This document shows, piece after piece, positions 21,417 to 33,571 of a DNA stretch of 64,000 nucleotides (positions within the stretch are counted from its first letter, which is position 1; each line of letters starts with the position of its first letter). The notes beneath the pieces were generated by a model. That model saw only the letters and a program-made list of their open reading frames with translations, had not been told where the DNA came from and ran no database searches. The position numbers and the translations under genes are program-made. The DNA lies in the NCBI GenBank assembly GCA_039602395.1, contig JBCNJP010000007.1, positions 102,874,772 through 102,938,771 of the forward strand. Direction: 5' to 3'. The stretch comes from Deinandra increscens subsp. villosa. Lineage: Eukaryota > Streptophyta > Magnoliopsida > Asterales > Asteraceae.

Positions 21417-22992
21417 CAGTGACGAACTCAGGAATAATTTTTATGGGGTTCGAAAATTTTCGATGTATAATTTTTTTGATCGTCCACCCTGTATGCAAAT
21501 TTTTTTTCTTCATCGTCCACCCTATATACAAATGATTTTTAGACCGATTCGGGTCGGGTCGGTGACAGGTCAATCGGCATTTGAGAACAAAATTACAAAA
21601 CAAGACAAAATTCCGGCCGTCCTCCGATTCCGACGAGAGCGCCTCCGTCCTCCGGCGATCTTCTGTGTACAGCGGCGAACGGAGATCAGAATTCCACAAT
21701 GAGAGCACACCAATTTCTCCCGCTCGCGATTCTGTAGTACGTACAAGTAGAGGTGCAAAAATCGGTTTGAAACCCAAACTGAACCAGTTACTATACCGGT
21801 TTGGGTCAACACCGATTTGAGTCAAGACCGGTTTGAGTCAAAACCGGTTTGGAGTGAAACCGGTTTGGGGTGAAACCGATTATGTTTAAGAACCGAAACC
21901 GGTGAGTGAAATTGGAAACCGATGAAACCGGTTCGGGTTTGAAACCGAAACCGGTTCGACCGATTATTATTATTTTTTAAACATTATATATACTTAAAAA
22001 CATACCTTTTCATTGAATTTTAACTTAAAACATTACAATCACAACTTGTCCAAACTTAAAACGTTACAAAGATAGATAATTTCGAGTTTAATCTATTGCC
22101 GTCATCGACGTAACTAGGTTCTTCTTCGCTTTGCAATATAGGTTAAATGGTTTCGTAGAACCGAGTTGGAATCTCCCTCCATTGCTACAATCTTCACAAC
22201 AACGAATGCGTCGTCGTCACTAGAACTTGACATCTTGAGTGAAAGAATTAGTATGTTTGAGAGTTTTTGAGAATTTGAGAAGTGGGGTAATGTTTGTAGG
22301 AGATAATGAGAATATATATAGCAAAGAGGAGGGTCAAAATGGCTTAAAGTAAGCCTCCAACGGCTAGAAAACAGTCACAAAATTGGTCCCAACGGCTCTA
22401 TGTACCATATATAACGTCTAATGCTTTAAGTGGAGGAACCGGTTTCACTCAAACCGGTTTCCAAACCGATTTGAGTGAAACCGGTTTCAAATCAGTTCGG
22501 CCACTGAGGAAGGGAAACCGGTCAAACTAGTTCGGTTTGAGCGGTTTGGGAACCGGTTTGATCAAAATTGGTTTTGACTGGTTCCGGTTTGAAACCATTT
22601 CGGTTCGGCCAAACCGGTTTGAGATTTGCACCTCTACGTACAAGAACCCAATTCCCTAATTTTTTTGTTGTTTTTTGAGTTTAATGAGTTAATTCTTGGG
22701 CTTACCCATTTTTTATTTTTTTGGCTTAATATTAATTATTAGTAGATTATTTTGTCTTTTTTTTTTAGTTTTTCTTTTTAGTGTTTTAGTTTATTAATTA
22801 TTAGTGATTTGAATAACAAAATTAAAACATAATTTTTTTTCTTTAAGTTGAGGGTCGGGTTAAAAATTTTATGGGGTTCGGTAATAAAATTTTTTGGGGT
22901 TCGGTTCGTAAAATATCGAAAATTTAGCACACCGCGGATAAAATTCACGGGTGTCGGGCGAACCCGTACCCTATTACCTCAGTCCGCCACTG
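21417..22992. mobile_element. Non-autonomous hAT element, interrupted
   Basis: Ends CAGTGACGAACTCAGG and, inverted, CAGTGGCGGACTGAGG, flanked by a perfect 8-bp duplication ATCGAGGA (21409-21416 and 22993-23000). About 679 bp without the nested element at 21748-22636. The left half contains a GC-richer patch (21600-21735) that may be captured gene sequence. No transposase. Confidence 0.85.
21748..22636. mobile_element. Non-autonomous hAT element nested inside another, 889 bp
   Basis: Ends TAGAGGTGCAAA / TTTGCACCTCTA, flanked by a perfect 8-bp duplication CGTACAAG (21740-21747 and 22637-22644). The subterminal zones carry many AACCGGTTT-type words in both directions, which could be transposase-binding repeats. 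No coding capacity. Confidence 0.9.
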
Positions 22993-23000
22993 ATCGAGGA

Positions 23001-25799
23001 TCCGTGCGTATTGGATGTGAACAAAATTGTATTTCCCCAACATCGGGGAAATTTAAACCTTTTTGTGATTATTGGAAAGGCTATGATAATATCACCTCAC
23101 CATGAGACCTTTGTGTTTATTAGAATAGGTAGATGATTGTTTGTACTATTAGCTTAAGTATAGGATTGTTGTACGGTATGACACGCCGAAAGGTTTATAT
23201 CTAGTTTATAAATAATAGTCAAGATTACAATATATATCACCAAACGAAGTAGCCACCTTTTCATAATCATTTTATTTTGTTACATTAATTAAAAGGGAAC
23301 TGAAAGAATTTGTTTTTCTTGGAAGAAGAAATGACATTTGGCAAGCAAGAATATATAAACTTCAACCCTCATGTTCCGCAATAATATATGGCATACGACA
23401 TTTGGAAAGTATAACTTTGCTTTCTGTTGATGTTAAAATATACATCTTGTCAACGTGTATTATTTATGCATTTAAAGTTTTATTTCAAAAACTATTAAAA
23501 CCATTTCGTTGACGTTAATAAAGACTATGATAGAGACTCTTATTATAGCGTTTAAGGAAATGAAATCTATTTTGTTGAGTACCTAGCCACAAGCCACGTC
23601 ACCGTTTTAACTTTTATCATTTTATGTATATCAAACCAATCTAAAACCTATCAAACTAAAATGCAATTTAGTTTTTACAAAATTACAGTTAATCTATGTT
23701 TTGTTAGATTACAAATAAACATATGAATGGAGATAATAAAATAAAATAATTTAAAAAAACACTACAAATATCTATTTTACTATTTGCTTACTGGTTTTAT
23801 ACTTCTAACTAGATTTAAAATACAATATAAAAAATACAAATCCAATAAAAAATAGTAAAATATGTCTTTATTATTTTTAGTGGATCTCACCCCTCCGGTA
23901 ATATTCCACTCGTAGACTATATCGGATGGGTATGAGATGATGACGAAGCTTAACTTTATTTATAAGATTTATAACACGAATTTAGTCACTATGATTGCTG
24001 TAGTTAAAATTTATTAAAAAGATAATTACACACGAAAATTATTAAAACCTTACCCTTCCCCGTTATATATTCCACTCATGAGATTTTTTTAACGACAGTT
24101 TTTCAATCTATTACGGGGATGAACATTTACGGTTTGAACATGTAAAGCCATATTTTAAAATTTTATTAAAATGACATGTGAATTTTTAGAACTAGAATCT
24201 GGGTCTAAAAAAAATTAATAAAATTGGACAATAGTATAACGGGGGCCCAAATTTCTACCATAGGGCCGGCCTATCTTTATATTCAGTTTTTTTTTTCCTT
24301 TTTTTTCTTTTATTAAAATCATTCATTGACAAATGGCTTTTGGGTTTAATATTAAAAAGTGGACCAATTGAAAAAAGTACTAAAATACTTGAAAGTTTAC
24401 ATCAAAATACTACTTACATCCTATCTTAATTAATAAGAGCGGAAGTATTTAATTTTTAAGAGCGGAAGTATTGTTGATAAAAACTAGTGAGAAGCTAAAA
24501 GAAACTTTAACAATAGCTAACAAAACAAACAAAAAGCCAAACAACAATTTACATACTAAAGTTACAATAGTTACATCGTATCTATCCCTTTTTAAATAAT
24601 AAAACAAAAACTATTAGATACTAAAGATAGACTTTGGAGTCATAATATTATTATAAATTTATAATGATTAGTTTATAACGATTTAACTTATTTTTGATGT
24701 TTGTTAAACAATTATTATAATATGACGAACAATAAAAATTGTATATGGAATCTTCCAAAGAGACGATCAAACCATAGACAACCATTCATGTTACGTTAAA
24801 AGATAAAAAAAAAATAGTGGATACCTTGTCTTTGATTTGACTTTGTCGTGTTATATATGTTAAAACACTTTTGAGAAGCAATGCGAAAAAAACATAAAAG
24901 AAATGTAATAATCGGAGCTATTGCAAAACTTTATATCTTAGTAATAATTTATTAGAGCTCGGTGTTAAGAGAGACTTATGTTTTAGCGAATGTCTTAAGA
25001 TTCAAAATACTTACGTTTTAGTGAATGTATAGTAATTAATTGATTAGAGCTCTGGTGTTAAAAAAATATTATATCCAAGTAATTAATTGATTAGAGCTTG
25101 GGCACGTGACATGTTTAGGTGGCTGTCACATGAAACAATAACTTTTTAATTTCAAATCACCATGAATTTATAATAGTTGGTGGTATAATAGGTATAATAT
25201 TGTGACGTTGTTAAATTTTTTATTTTTCGCTCGCAACGACTTTAGCATATCAGTTGGGATGTAACTTGTAAGAGGTACATTCGTGTATAGCAATTTAGAG
25301 CCTAGACTCAATACTTTAATCGTTTGGGGCGTTGCGTAGTTTTTTAAAGTTTTCTTTACATAATTTTATAGCAATGCAACTGTTTTGTGCATCTACGACA
25401 AGAAACGGGTTGAAAATCTAGTTTAAAAAAACTACTCAAACCCGAAAATAGTTATCCATACTTCATTCATCGTAGCTTCAATTTAGACGTGGTTTGGCTC
25501 GTTGTGAAACTTTCACATACTTGAATACAATCCTTAAAATAATTATCTATATTACTCATATATAAATACAATTATTTATGTCTAAAGTTAATGAAAACAC
25601 ATTTTTTCACTAAAATTTATAACATTATTTTGTATAATTTAAATGTAATTATTTAATAAAATGTAGTTGTTGTGCTGCCGGGGTGCCACAGTTCATACTT
25701 AATACAAGTAGTCAAGGTTTTAATTTGTTGTTAATTTTTAATTAATATAATAATTATTTCCTATATTTTAATTTATAAAATATTTTGATTTATACTTCT
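23001..25799. other. AT-rich intergenic stretch
   Basis: No gene seen over 2.8 kb. A GGGGGCCC...AGGGCCGGCC segment at 24241-24271 looks like a lone end of a hAT-type repeat. The phrase TAATTAATTGATTAGAGCT occurs at about 25034 and 25082. Confidence 0.5.
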
Positions 25800-25804
25800 C
25801 CAAC

Positions 25805-26338
25805 TAGGTATTTGTCAAATTGTAAACTCAATAACGAGTATGAACACAAGAGTAGAAATCAGATTAAGAACGAAACAATTTCAAAGAATACAAACTGAGA
25901 TTAAGAATGAAACAATCTCAAATAATACAAACTGGAAGATCAAAACAAATATGATACACCAAATCGTCTATATGATGAAAACAAACAGAACTCTAGTGAT
26001 GAAGACGATTTTGATTTATCAAGATGTGATCCAGTGAGATAGAAAGAGTAGAAACCCTTAAAAATATCTTATGTGTATTAGAGGGGAAACCCTAAAGAGC
26101 TTTATATATCAACCATCAAGTTAGTGACCCGCCCCATGACCCGCCCATGTGTTCTTCAACTGATCCAAATTCTTAGCTCAGCCCAGCAGTCCAAAGCATC
26201 CAACCGAGTTGCACTTAAGCCCAATAAGGATTAGATCCAAGACTCACATTAAACAAGAAACATAGACCAATGTAGCAAAATAGGCAGTTAGAATTACAGA
26301 GTAAGAATTAAGACCAAGACATTTTAGACATTTTAACA
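25805..26338 (-). mobile_element. LTR-like segment, probably Copia
   Basis: Read on the minus strand it opens TGTTAAAATGTC, has a TATA-like TATATAAAG near 26100 and a following leader that could be the R region, as in a 0.5-kb plant LTR. I found no matching 5-bp duplication and no partner LTR, so the far end is uncertain. The open frame at 25840-26037 on the other strand is not a gene. Confidence 0.4.
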
Positions 26339-26499
26339 GTGTTTTTATACGTATATTACGGTGAACTAACATAAAACCTAAGAAAGTAACGATTGTCGAC
26401 TAACTAGTGCGTGTTAATTCGCACCAGCACGTAGCAGAGGGGGTATTGACGAAGATAAGGGATTGTCCTAGTGGTCATCAGGCGATCAGGAGAGCTTTA

Positions 26500-26716
26500 G
26501 GGGCTGTATGATTTGCCACCTACCCGGTCAAAACCCTTTCCACTACCCTATCAGCGTTTTTTTTCTAGTCAGACCGTTTGATTTCGCCAAAAAACACATC
26601 TTACTCGGTCAGAAGCCTCCTCCCATGCCTATTTTCCCCCTTACTCAATCAGCTCTCTGAATTCCTCTTATTCAATCAGTGGTATGCTCGGTCAGGAGCA
26701 AAACGCAAACAGCCCC
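26500..26716. mobile_element. PIF-like MITE, 217 bp
   Basis: Ends GGGGCTGTATGATTT and, inverted, GGGGCTGTTTGCGTTTT, flanked by TTA (26497-26499 and 26717-26719). Same termini as the 3.0-kb element at 5898-8891. The inside repeats TCGGTCAG / ACTCAATCAG words. Confidence 0.75.
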
Positions 26717-26719
26717 TTA

Positions 26720-27766
26720 AGACGTTAAGGTACCAAGTTCGATCTTTGAGCTCTCAAGTTATCACCCGGTCATTCGCGTATATGGGTTTTCATTGACTCA
26801 GCTGTTGCTAGCTCGGGCTTTTATAGGGAGCTCTGTTTACAGAATGGATTTCGTACATAAGTGTAGCTTTGTTTGTTGGTTCGTTAAAATAAAGACATTG
26901 ACAGGTGAAAAATAGTAATTAACACGATCACTATCTACATATAAAGTAATATGAAAAATCTACACCAAATAATTGTACATGGTGGTACATCATATGTACG
27001 TACCCGTAATAAAACATAAAAGTACTTCGACATTTTTAGATGGAAAAATGGATTTTAATAATATAAGTTTTATCTTGTTGGCGGATAATAATACGTCATA
27101 CACCTTTGTCACTAGGCTAAGCTAGTAGGTGTTTATTAATGCCTAAATTAATTCGTTTATTCTTCCTTTGTGACCACGCTACTGATACTAATGACTAATT
27201 ATTAAGAACAAGTAATTGTTAATAAATAGTTATGGTTAATGGTGGTGGTTGGAAACTTGGGAATGAATATTCAGTAAATCATCACTTCATTTAATTAAAG
27301 TACGTATAAAACCGAGTGTCATTTACTTGTTGGCACGTTATCGTTAATTTAAATTTTGTTAATAATATAACTAAAAACTAAATAAATAATAATAATTTAA
27401 AATTGTATCACGTCAAAGACAAGGAACTATATATAATCAGTGGGTGACACCGGTGTTTACTCTTCGATTCAAATTTATCAAAGCGGTTGTTGTTGGTTTG
27501 CTTTCATGGGATAAATTATTGTTATTTTTTTTTTATAACGACAATTTCTTTTTTCTGTTTTAAATAGAATTGAACGGTTTGACTTTTGAGGATTGGTTAA
27601 AAAAATACCCGACATAAACACGTATGAGATTGTTCATTTATGTTACAATTTTATATAATCCTGTAAATTTTTGCTTACTTGTGTAAAAGTATTTTTCTTT
27701 TTATTTAAACTTGTATTTTCTTTAAAATTCAATACAATTTTCAACTTAATTGTACCATCCTTTAAA
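26720..27766. other. Intergenic stretch
   Basis: No gene. GGATTTTAATAAT near 27051 resembles the start of the insert at 28088. Confidence 0.5.
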
Positions 27767-28635
27767 CAGGGGCGGAACTATAAAAGTTTTTCAGGGTTTC
27801 ATAAATTTTTTTATAGAGTCGCTATCTTAAAATGTTTCGGTTTCATATAAACGTATATAAAATAAATTTGGTCTATTACTTCTTAAATAGATTTTAATGT
27901 AGACTCGCGTTGCGGCACGTCATTGCGAGTAAAGAAAAATAATAGTAAAATGGCTAAAAATGACAACGATAAAATAGCAAAAAATAATAATAATAATAGT
28001 AGTAAAATGGCTAAAAAAAAAGAGAAAAGAAAAAGTAACGCGTGAAATACAAATATATATATGACAAAATGTTTGCCTATTAAAAAAGGAAAATTGGATT
28101 TTAATAATCCAAGTTATTACCAATTGGCCAATATTAATCCCAATTTTAAAATTGGCCTACATTAATCCCAATTATTAAGGTGTTAGATTTCATTGGACCC
28201 CCGTTATTATGAATAATGTTTGCCTATTTAAAAAAACCTATATTTTTATATATTGTAATATATTTCATTATAAAAAGGGTCTACGATGAATGTATTTGAA
28301 AAAAAGAGGTCTATATAATTAAAGTAATTTTAAAAAGTGGAAAAATGAAATACTCTCATTTACTCTTCTTATTTATAACACTAAATAATAAAGAAAGCTA
28401 GGAAAATGAAAAAATGTTGAGGACAAGATCTTAACTTGCACCCCTTCAAAACCCAACAAAGGATTTTAACACTGGGCTAGCTGGTTTTGTTTTATTTTCA
28501 CAAACTAAGTATTTTTTAATAACTCCTTTGCACAATCTTTTCTATATAGAAAACGTTCACATAATTTTTACTTTACGTACGAGATTGAGGGGGTTCACGA
28601 GACCCCTGGGCCTATTACAGGTACACGTACCTCTG
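27767..28635. mobile_element. Non-autonomous hAT element, copy 2, 869 bp
   Basis: Same family and orientation as 10003-10725: CAGGGGCGGAACT start, shared phrases such as CGGCACG(A/T)CATTGCGAGTA and a common G-rich right end. Flanks CCTTTAAA (27759-27766) and CCTTTAAG (28636-28643) are an 8-bp duplication with one mismatch. It is longer because it carries an extra 128-bp insert. Confidence 0.85.
28088..28215. repeat. 128-bp insert within hAT copy 2
   Basis: Absent from copy 1. It is bordered by an imperfect repeat of host sequence (ATGTTTGCCTATTAAAAAA at 28069-28087, again from 28216), so about 19 bp were duplicated. Inside, a word of about 27 bp (TTGGCC...ATTAATCCCAATT) occurs twice. The long duplication suits a retroposed sequence or a repair duplication; class unknown. 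Confidence 0.55.
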
Positions 28636-28643
28636 CCTTTAAG

Positions 28644-29039
28644 CATATCTTACAATCCCATAGGCCCTAGCACAATATACATTTTTCTAACATTTTGCAA
28701 CTTTTGGGCATAAATTACTCCATGCCTAAGGATTCTCTAAACAAAATATTAATATAAAATGAGTTTGATTTCATCTTAAACTATAAATGTATGCACATCA
28801 ATATAAAAATATTATTTATGATAAATAACATTGGCTTAATTTTTTTAAAACGCCTAACATACCCACAAAATCTTACTCTTAATATATCAACATTTTTGTT
28901 TATGCCCTTTTAAAGAAAAATGTATACATGGATATGACGTTAATCAATTATATATCCGATTTAAGACATAAATTCAAAGTTGCTTTCCGTTGAGTGTGTT
29001 GCATGTATGAATTATGATGTAGATATCCATATGATGTAG
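28644..29039. other. Intergenic stretch
   Basis: AT-rich; no feature recognised. Confidence 0.5.
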
Positions 29040-29229
29040 ATGTGTTTGTTCCCTTTGCCTTTGATACGTTTGGGCATCTTGAGTCGGAGGCGGCTGCATG
29101 TTGCGCCGGATCCAGAAAGTTATGTACGGAAATATCGTGGCCTCTAGATTGAAAAATGTGGTATTCATATGTCTAGGGTTTGCTATCCAAAAGGGGTTGG
29201 CGGCGCAGCTTGTTGCTCGCCTACTGTAG
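29040..29229 (+). pseudogene. Second relic of the retroelement C-terminal tail
   Basis: Reads FVPFAFDTFG, then after frameshifts GFAIQKGLAAQLVARL and a stop. This is the same tail as at 266-586 (minus), missing part of the middle. No upstream reverse transcriptase is left. A GC-rich block follows it directly. Confidence 0.55.
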
Positions 29230-30290
29230 AATCGGGCTACCAAAGATGACTAGATAGGTGTTAGCCTAGGACGAGTCACCTAGGCAGTCGGACTACAAGT
29301 GGGGAGAATCCAAGTCTCCTGACTAGCGGTCGGAAGTCCTTCAGCTAGCAGTCGGCTCGGCTCCTTCTTGATTCTCTAAGACCTGCAAAACAGAAAACAC
29401 CGTTGTTCTTGGAGGGCAGGACAGGGTGTCCTGCGACCAAGCTCGGGCGTGAGAATCAGTATGCGTTTCGAGAGATTAAGTGTAATCAGACGAGAGGGTG
29501 CGCATTGAATGAGAATTTACCTGGTGGTTGAGGGGTATTTATAACCCTCAACCTTTTGTCTCGTACTGTAATTAATGTGATGAGCCCAAAGTGGAGTGTT
29601 GCAGGTCTGACATCCGAACGGCGTCTAACAACAGTACCCATTTTAGGAAACTGCCTTGGTGGGTGTGTCAAGTCATTTCAGATGTCAACCCTAGGTGTAG
29701 AGCATTGGTCTGTACCTATATCTTTCGACCTAACTAGGATCAGACAGCTAGTTGGGATATAGGTTGAAGTCGAAGGCTATTGGTCGGCCTGGTGATGGAT
29801 GATTAGCGGTCGGCTAATCCTTAGATTATCATCAGTCGGCCTAATAGCGTAATGACTGGCAGTCGGCCCTGTCGGGGGTCGACTGGCCATGTATCTTGTT
29901 GTTGGTTAGCCTGACAGCTAGGTGGCTGACGGCCAGACTTGCTGCTGTCGGCTGACCTTTGGTCCTGTCGGCGGTCGGCCTAGTGGCCCGTTAAGTAGCG
30001 GTCGGCCACTGACTAGGTCGACCTGTACATGGCTGTCGGCGGTCGGCCTAGTGGCCTATTAAGTAGTGGTCGGCCACTGACTAGGTCGACCTGTTCGTGG
30101 CTGTCGGCGGTCGGCCTAATGGCCTGTTAGGTAGTAGTCGGCCACTGACTAGGTCGACCTGTACGTGGTGACTGGTGTGTTGAGATAAGGTTTGCACCAT
30201 AATGTGTTTGCGGTGTAGCCTTACTCGGACACACGTCATCACTTACACTGTGTGGTGACTTGAGTCTTGTATGTTCCTGTTCTTTCAAAA
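29230..30290. repeat. GC-rich block, possibly retroelement non-coding DNA
   Basis: Much richer in GC than its surroundings and filled with TCGGC/GTCGGCC words from about 29270 onward. No protein recognised; the open frames at 29486-29762 on both strands look like by-products of composition. Its position just after the retroelement tail suggests 3' non-coding or LTR sequence (inference). Confidence 0.4.
29966..30169 (+). repeat. 68-bp minisatellite, three units
   Basis: Units start at 29966, 30034 and 30102 with TGTCGGCGGTCGGCCTA and contain GGCCACTGACTAGGTCGACC. The three units differ at only a few positions each. Confidence 0.85.
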
Positions 30291-30596
30291 GATTATTAAT
30301 ATATTGATCTCTTAATTTCTCATCAAATACATATATTTTCGGTAGTTAATCCAACTTATATTTAATATTTCACATATTGTTTGTCACAAAAGTGACTATC
30401 CGGCCAGTTGTAATATTCATATAAAGTACGTTTGATCCCAAACGGAAACCAAGAGAAATATGCATGCATGAAAGTGAGAAGCAAAGAACATTCAACTTTA
30501 TATACGCACAATTTTATCATTAACTTTTTTTTATATATAATTCGCCCTTTGTTATATAATTTTATTCTTCAAGTGTTTAGTAGATATAGTGATATA

Positions 30597-31901
30597 CTAG
30601 GATAGAGCATGTGTATTACACGGGTTTAATTATTAAAAATTTAATACATAATTCACGTTAAATATTCACATAAAATATATTTTAATATATGTTATTGGAA
30701 ATAATAATCATCCACTACGAGGAGCACAAAAAGATCGGTGCACAAGTTCTTTAAACTCTTCAGTTGATTGCAATTTCATCCCCGATGAAGCAAAATTTTC
30801 TGATTTTTCCAAACTGTTATGCATAACAACTTAACAAGTAGAAATATTTGTTATGGGTACAAACAATATGTATCATTCAAAAAAATATTGTCACAATAAA
30901 ATGAATCCAAATATTCACATGTTTGTTAAAAAAAATATATGATTTGGGTGTACATCTAAACAACATGTCATTTACATATTTAATTAAACATAATATTCAC
31001 GTAATATATAACATGGAAAATAATAAAATTGGTCAATTATATGAAAAGAAATTAAATTTCATTGTTAGATATGGTATATAGACAAAACAACAAAGGAGAT
31101 AATTATTTTATATTATCAATAATATACAAATTGACAAAAACACATAAGAGAAGAAGAAGAAAACTCATAAATTCAAAATATCTCAAGAAAATAAAAACTT
31201 TACTATCATCTATGTTTTATAAGAAATTTATTTGATATTATCTTCATGTCACATCTAAATTCAAACAAGAAATCAACTTTCGTAATTTGTTAGTAATAAA
31301 ATTTCTCTAACAGAGAAGTGAGTTGCATTGTTACTTTTTTAGAGTTAAACAATTTATATTTTATATTTAAAATTCAAGTAAGTACAAGTAATGAAAAATT
31401 ATAGTTATAAATTTAATTTTAATATAAGATATAATTAAACTTATTATTAATTAATAAGTTGTGATAATTATTTAAATAAGAAAATTTAGATTTTAATATT
31501 TAATTATTTAAAATTATTAGCATATAATAAGTGAGATAATTGATATTTAATATGAAAGATAAGCAGGTTAATTATGATGAGAATGAATTTGGTGGTGACA
31601 TGTGTCCTCAAATGTAAATGTTTATTAGAATAGGAAGATGTTATTTGGAGTAAGGTTTTTATTTTCTTGAAATATTTTGAATTTATGAGTTTTCTTCTTT
31701 TTCTCTTATGTGTTATAATTAATAAGTTGTGATAATTATTTAAATAAGAAAATTTGGATTTTAATATTTAATTATTTAAAATTATTAGCACTTTTGAGAG
31801 AATTGATAATTAATAAGAAAGAGAAGCGGAAAAATTATGATAAGAACGAATTTGGTGATGACATGTGTCCTCAAATGTAACTGTTTATTAGAATAGGAAG
31901 A
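30597..31901 (-). mobile_element. Helitron with duplicated 5' end
   Basis: The minus-strand 3' end at 30597 is CTAG preceded by a hairpin (ACCCGTGTAATACAC and following), with T beyond. Two candidate 5' ends, TCTTCCTATTCTAATAAAC, lie at 31638 and 31901, because about 190 bp are directly repeated (about 31443-31638 and 31713-31901). No Rep/helicase coding. Which end was used is unclear. Confidence 0.5.
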
Positions 31902-32372
31902 TAGGAAGATTATAACAAAGTAAGAGTTGAGAAGCATATAAAATGTTGTTACTATATTTTCTCTCGTTACCATATGAGGTTAACGTTTTCTTTCATTTTT
32001 AAAAAAAAATCTAATTTTTTTATAAAGTATTTCTTTTAAATTATACTATAAAAATGAACAATCTTTATATTTGATATTAGTATAATGTTGATAATATTTA
32101 ACATCCTTGTTTAATTTCAAAATCCATATATCTACTTTCAATGAACATATATAATCTATGCTTTGAATGATGTTGAAATGAGCATTTGGATAATATTAAT
32201 TCAGGATTAATATTGGAGGGTTAATATATATTGATTTAGGGTTAATAATCATTAGTTTATTTAGAAAGTATATTGAGTATATGTTTGGAAAGTGAAAGTG
32301 AATAAAATTTTATATTATTTATTTCATTATTAGTGGGAGTTGGTAACTTAGAGAGTAAATAATTTTAGTATA
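31902..32372. other. AT-rich intergenic stretch
   Basis: No feature recognised apart from the left duplication of the next element. Confidence 0.5.
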
Positions 32373-33562
32373 GAGTAAATTACAATTTATGTCCTTTAAG
32401 AAGTATGTAAATTTCAATTTTCATCCTTAAACTAAAGAAATAGCAGAAAACGTCCTTTATATTTATGGTTTGTTTCAAATCACGTCCTTTCGTCTAACAG
32501 ACGTTGATTTTTTCTGTTAGACCAGGTCATGCGCAAGGCACATGAGGGCAACATGGTCATTTTATTCTTTTAATATAGAACAAATTACAGTTTACGTCCT
32601 TTAAGAATTACCCAAATTTCAATTTCCATCCTTAACTTAAAGAAATAACAAAAAAAGTCCTTTAACTTTATAGTTTGTTACAGCTTACATCATTTCTTTT
32701 AAGAAACGTTAATTTTTTCTGTTAAGCTATATCAGGTGCATTGCACACGAGGACATAATTGTCTTTTTATATTGTACGGGCCATTTTGTAAATAAATAAA
32801 AATATAAAACTTATATGAATATAATTTTATTTATAAAATAAATAAAAATATAAATAAAAAATCTGATCAGACCAAACTTCAATATCTCCAATGTCCACCA
32901 CATTCTAATTCCTTCATGGCACCGCTGCTTCTCCACCAAACCCTCTGTCACCGCCCCACCTCCACTTTCGATCATCGCCACACCACACATCCAACTCCAT
33001 CGTAATACCTCCTATCACCATCCATCGTAATTCCTGCATCGTAAATGCTTTGTGGGATCTGTATTTCTGACTTGTTGCTGAGGGAGTTTGATCTTCATGA
33101 ACGAATAGGCTTTTATTGGTCGGGTGTAGGATGGATGGTGACATGATGTATTACGATGGAGGTAGATGTGTGGTGCGACGATGGTCAGAGGTGCAATGCA
33201 GTTGACATAGCTTAACAGAAAAATTAATGTTTGTTAGAGAAAATGATGTAAGGTGTAACAAAGTATAAACTTAAAGGACCTTTTTTGTAATTTCCTTAGT
33301 TTAAGGACGTAAATTGAAATTTTTGTAATTCTTAAAGGACGTAAAATGTAATTTGCTCTATATTAAAAGAATAAATGACCATATTGCCCTCATGTGCCTT
33401 GCACATGACCTGGTCTAACGGACAAATTTGATGTCCGTTAGACGAAAGGACGTGATTTGAAACAAACCATAAATATAAAGGACGTTTTCTGTTATTTCTT
33501 TAGTTTAAGGACGAAAAGTGAAATTTGCATACTTCCCAAAGGACGTAAATTGTAATTTACTC
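32373..33562 (-). mobile_element. Mutator-like foldback element, copy 2
   Basis: Ends GAGTAAATTACAATTTA and its inverse; perfect 9-bp duplication TTTAGTATA (32364-32372 and 33563-33571). Same family as 7008-8366 but its centre lies in the opposite direction. The shared central frame is at 32914-33144 on the minus strand and ends a few codons earlier (TGG to TGA after AAVP). It lacks about 170 bp of the arm present in copy 1. Confidence 0.85.
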
Positions 33563-33571
33563 TTTAGTATA

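Noticed and set aside
21382..21825. 147-codon minus-strand frame
   Set aside because: It crosses the borders of two nested hAT elements and is overlapped by frames on the other strand.
29486..29762. Opposing frames of 61 and 68 codons
   Set aside because: They arise from GC-rich low-complexity sequence with no protein resemblance.
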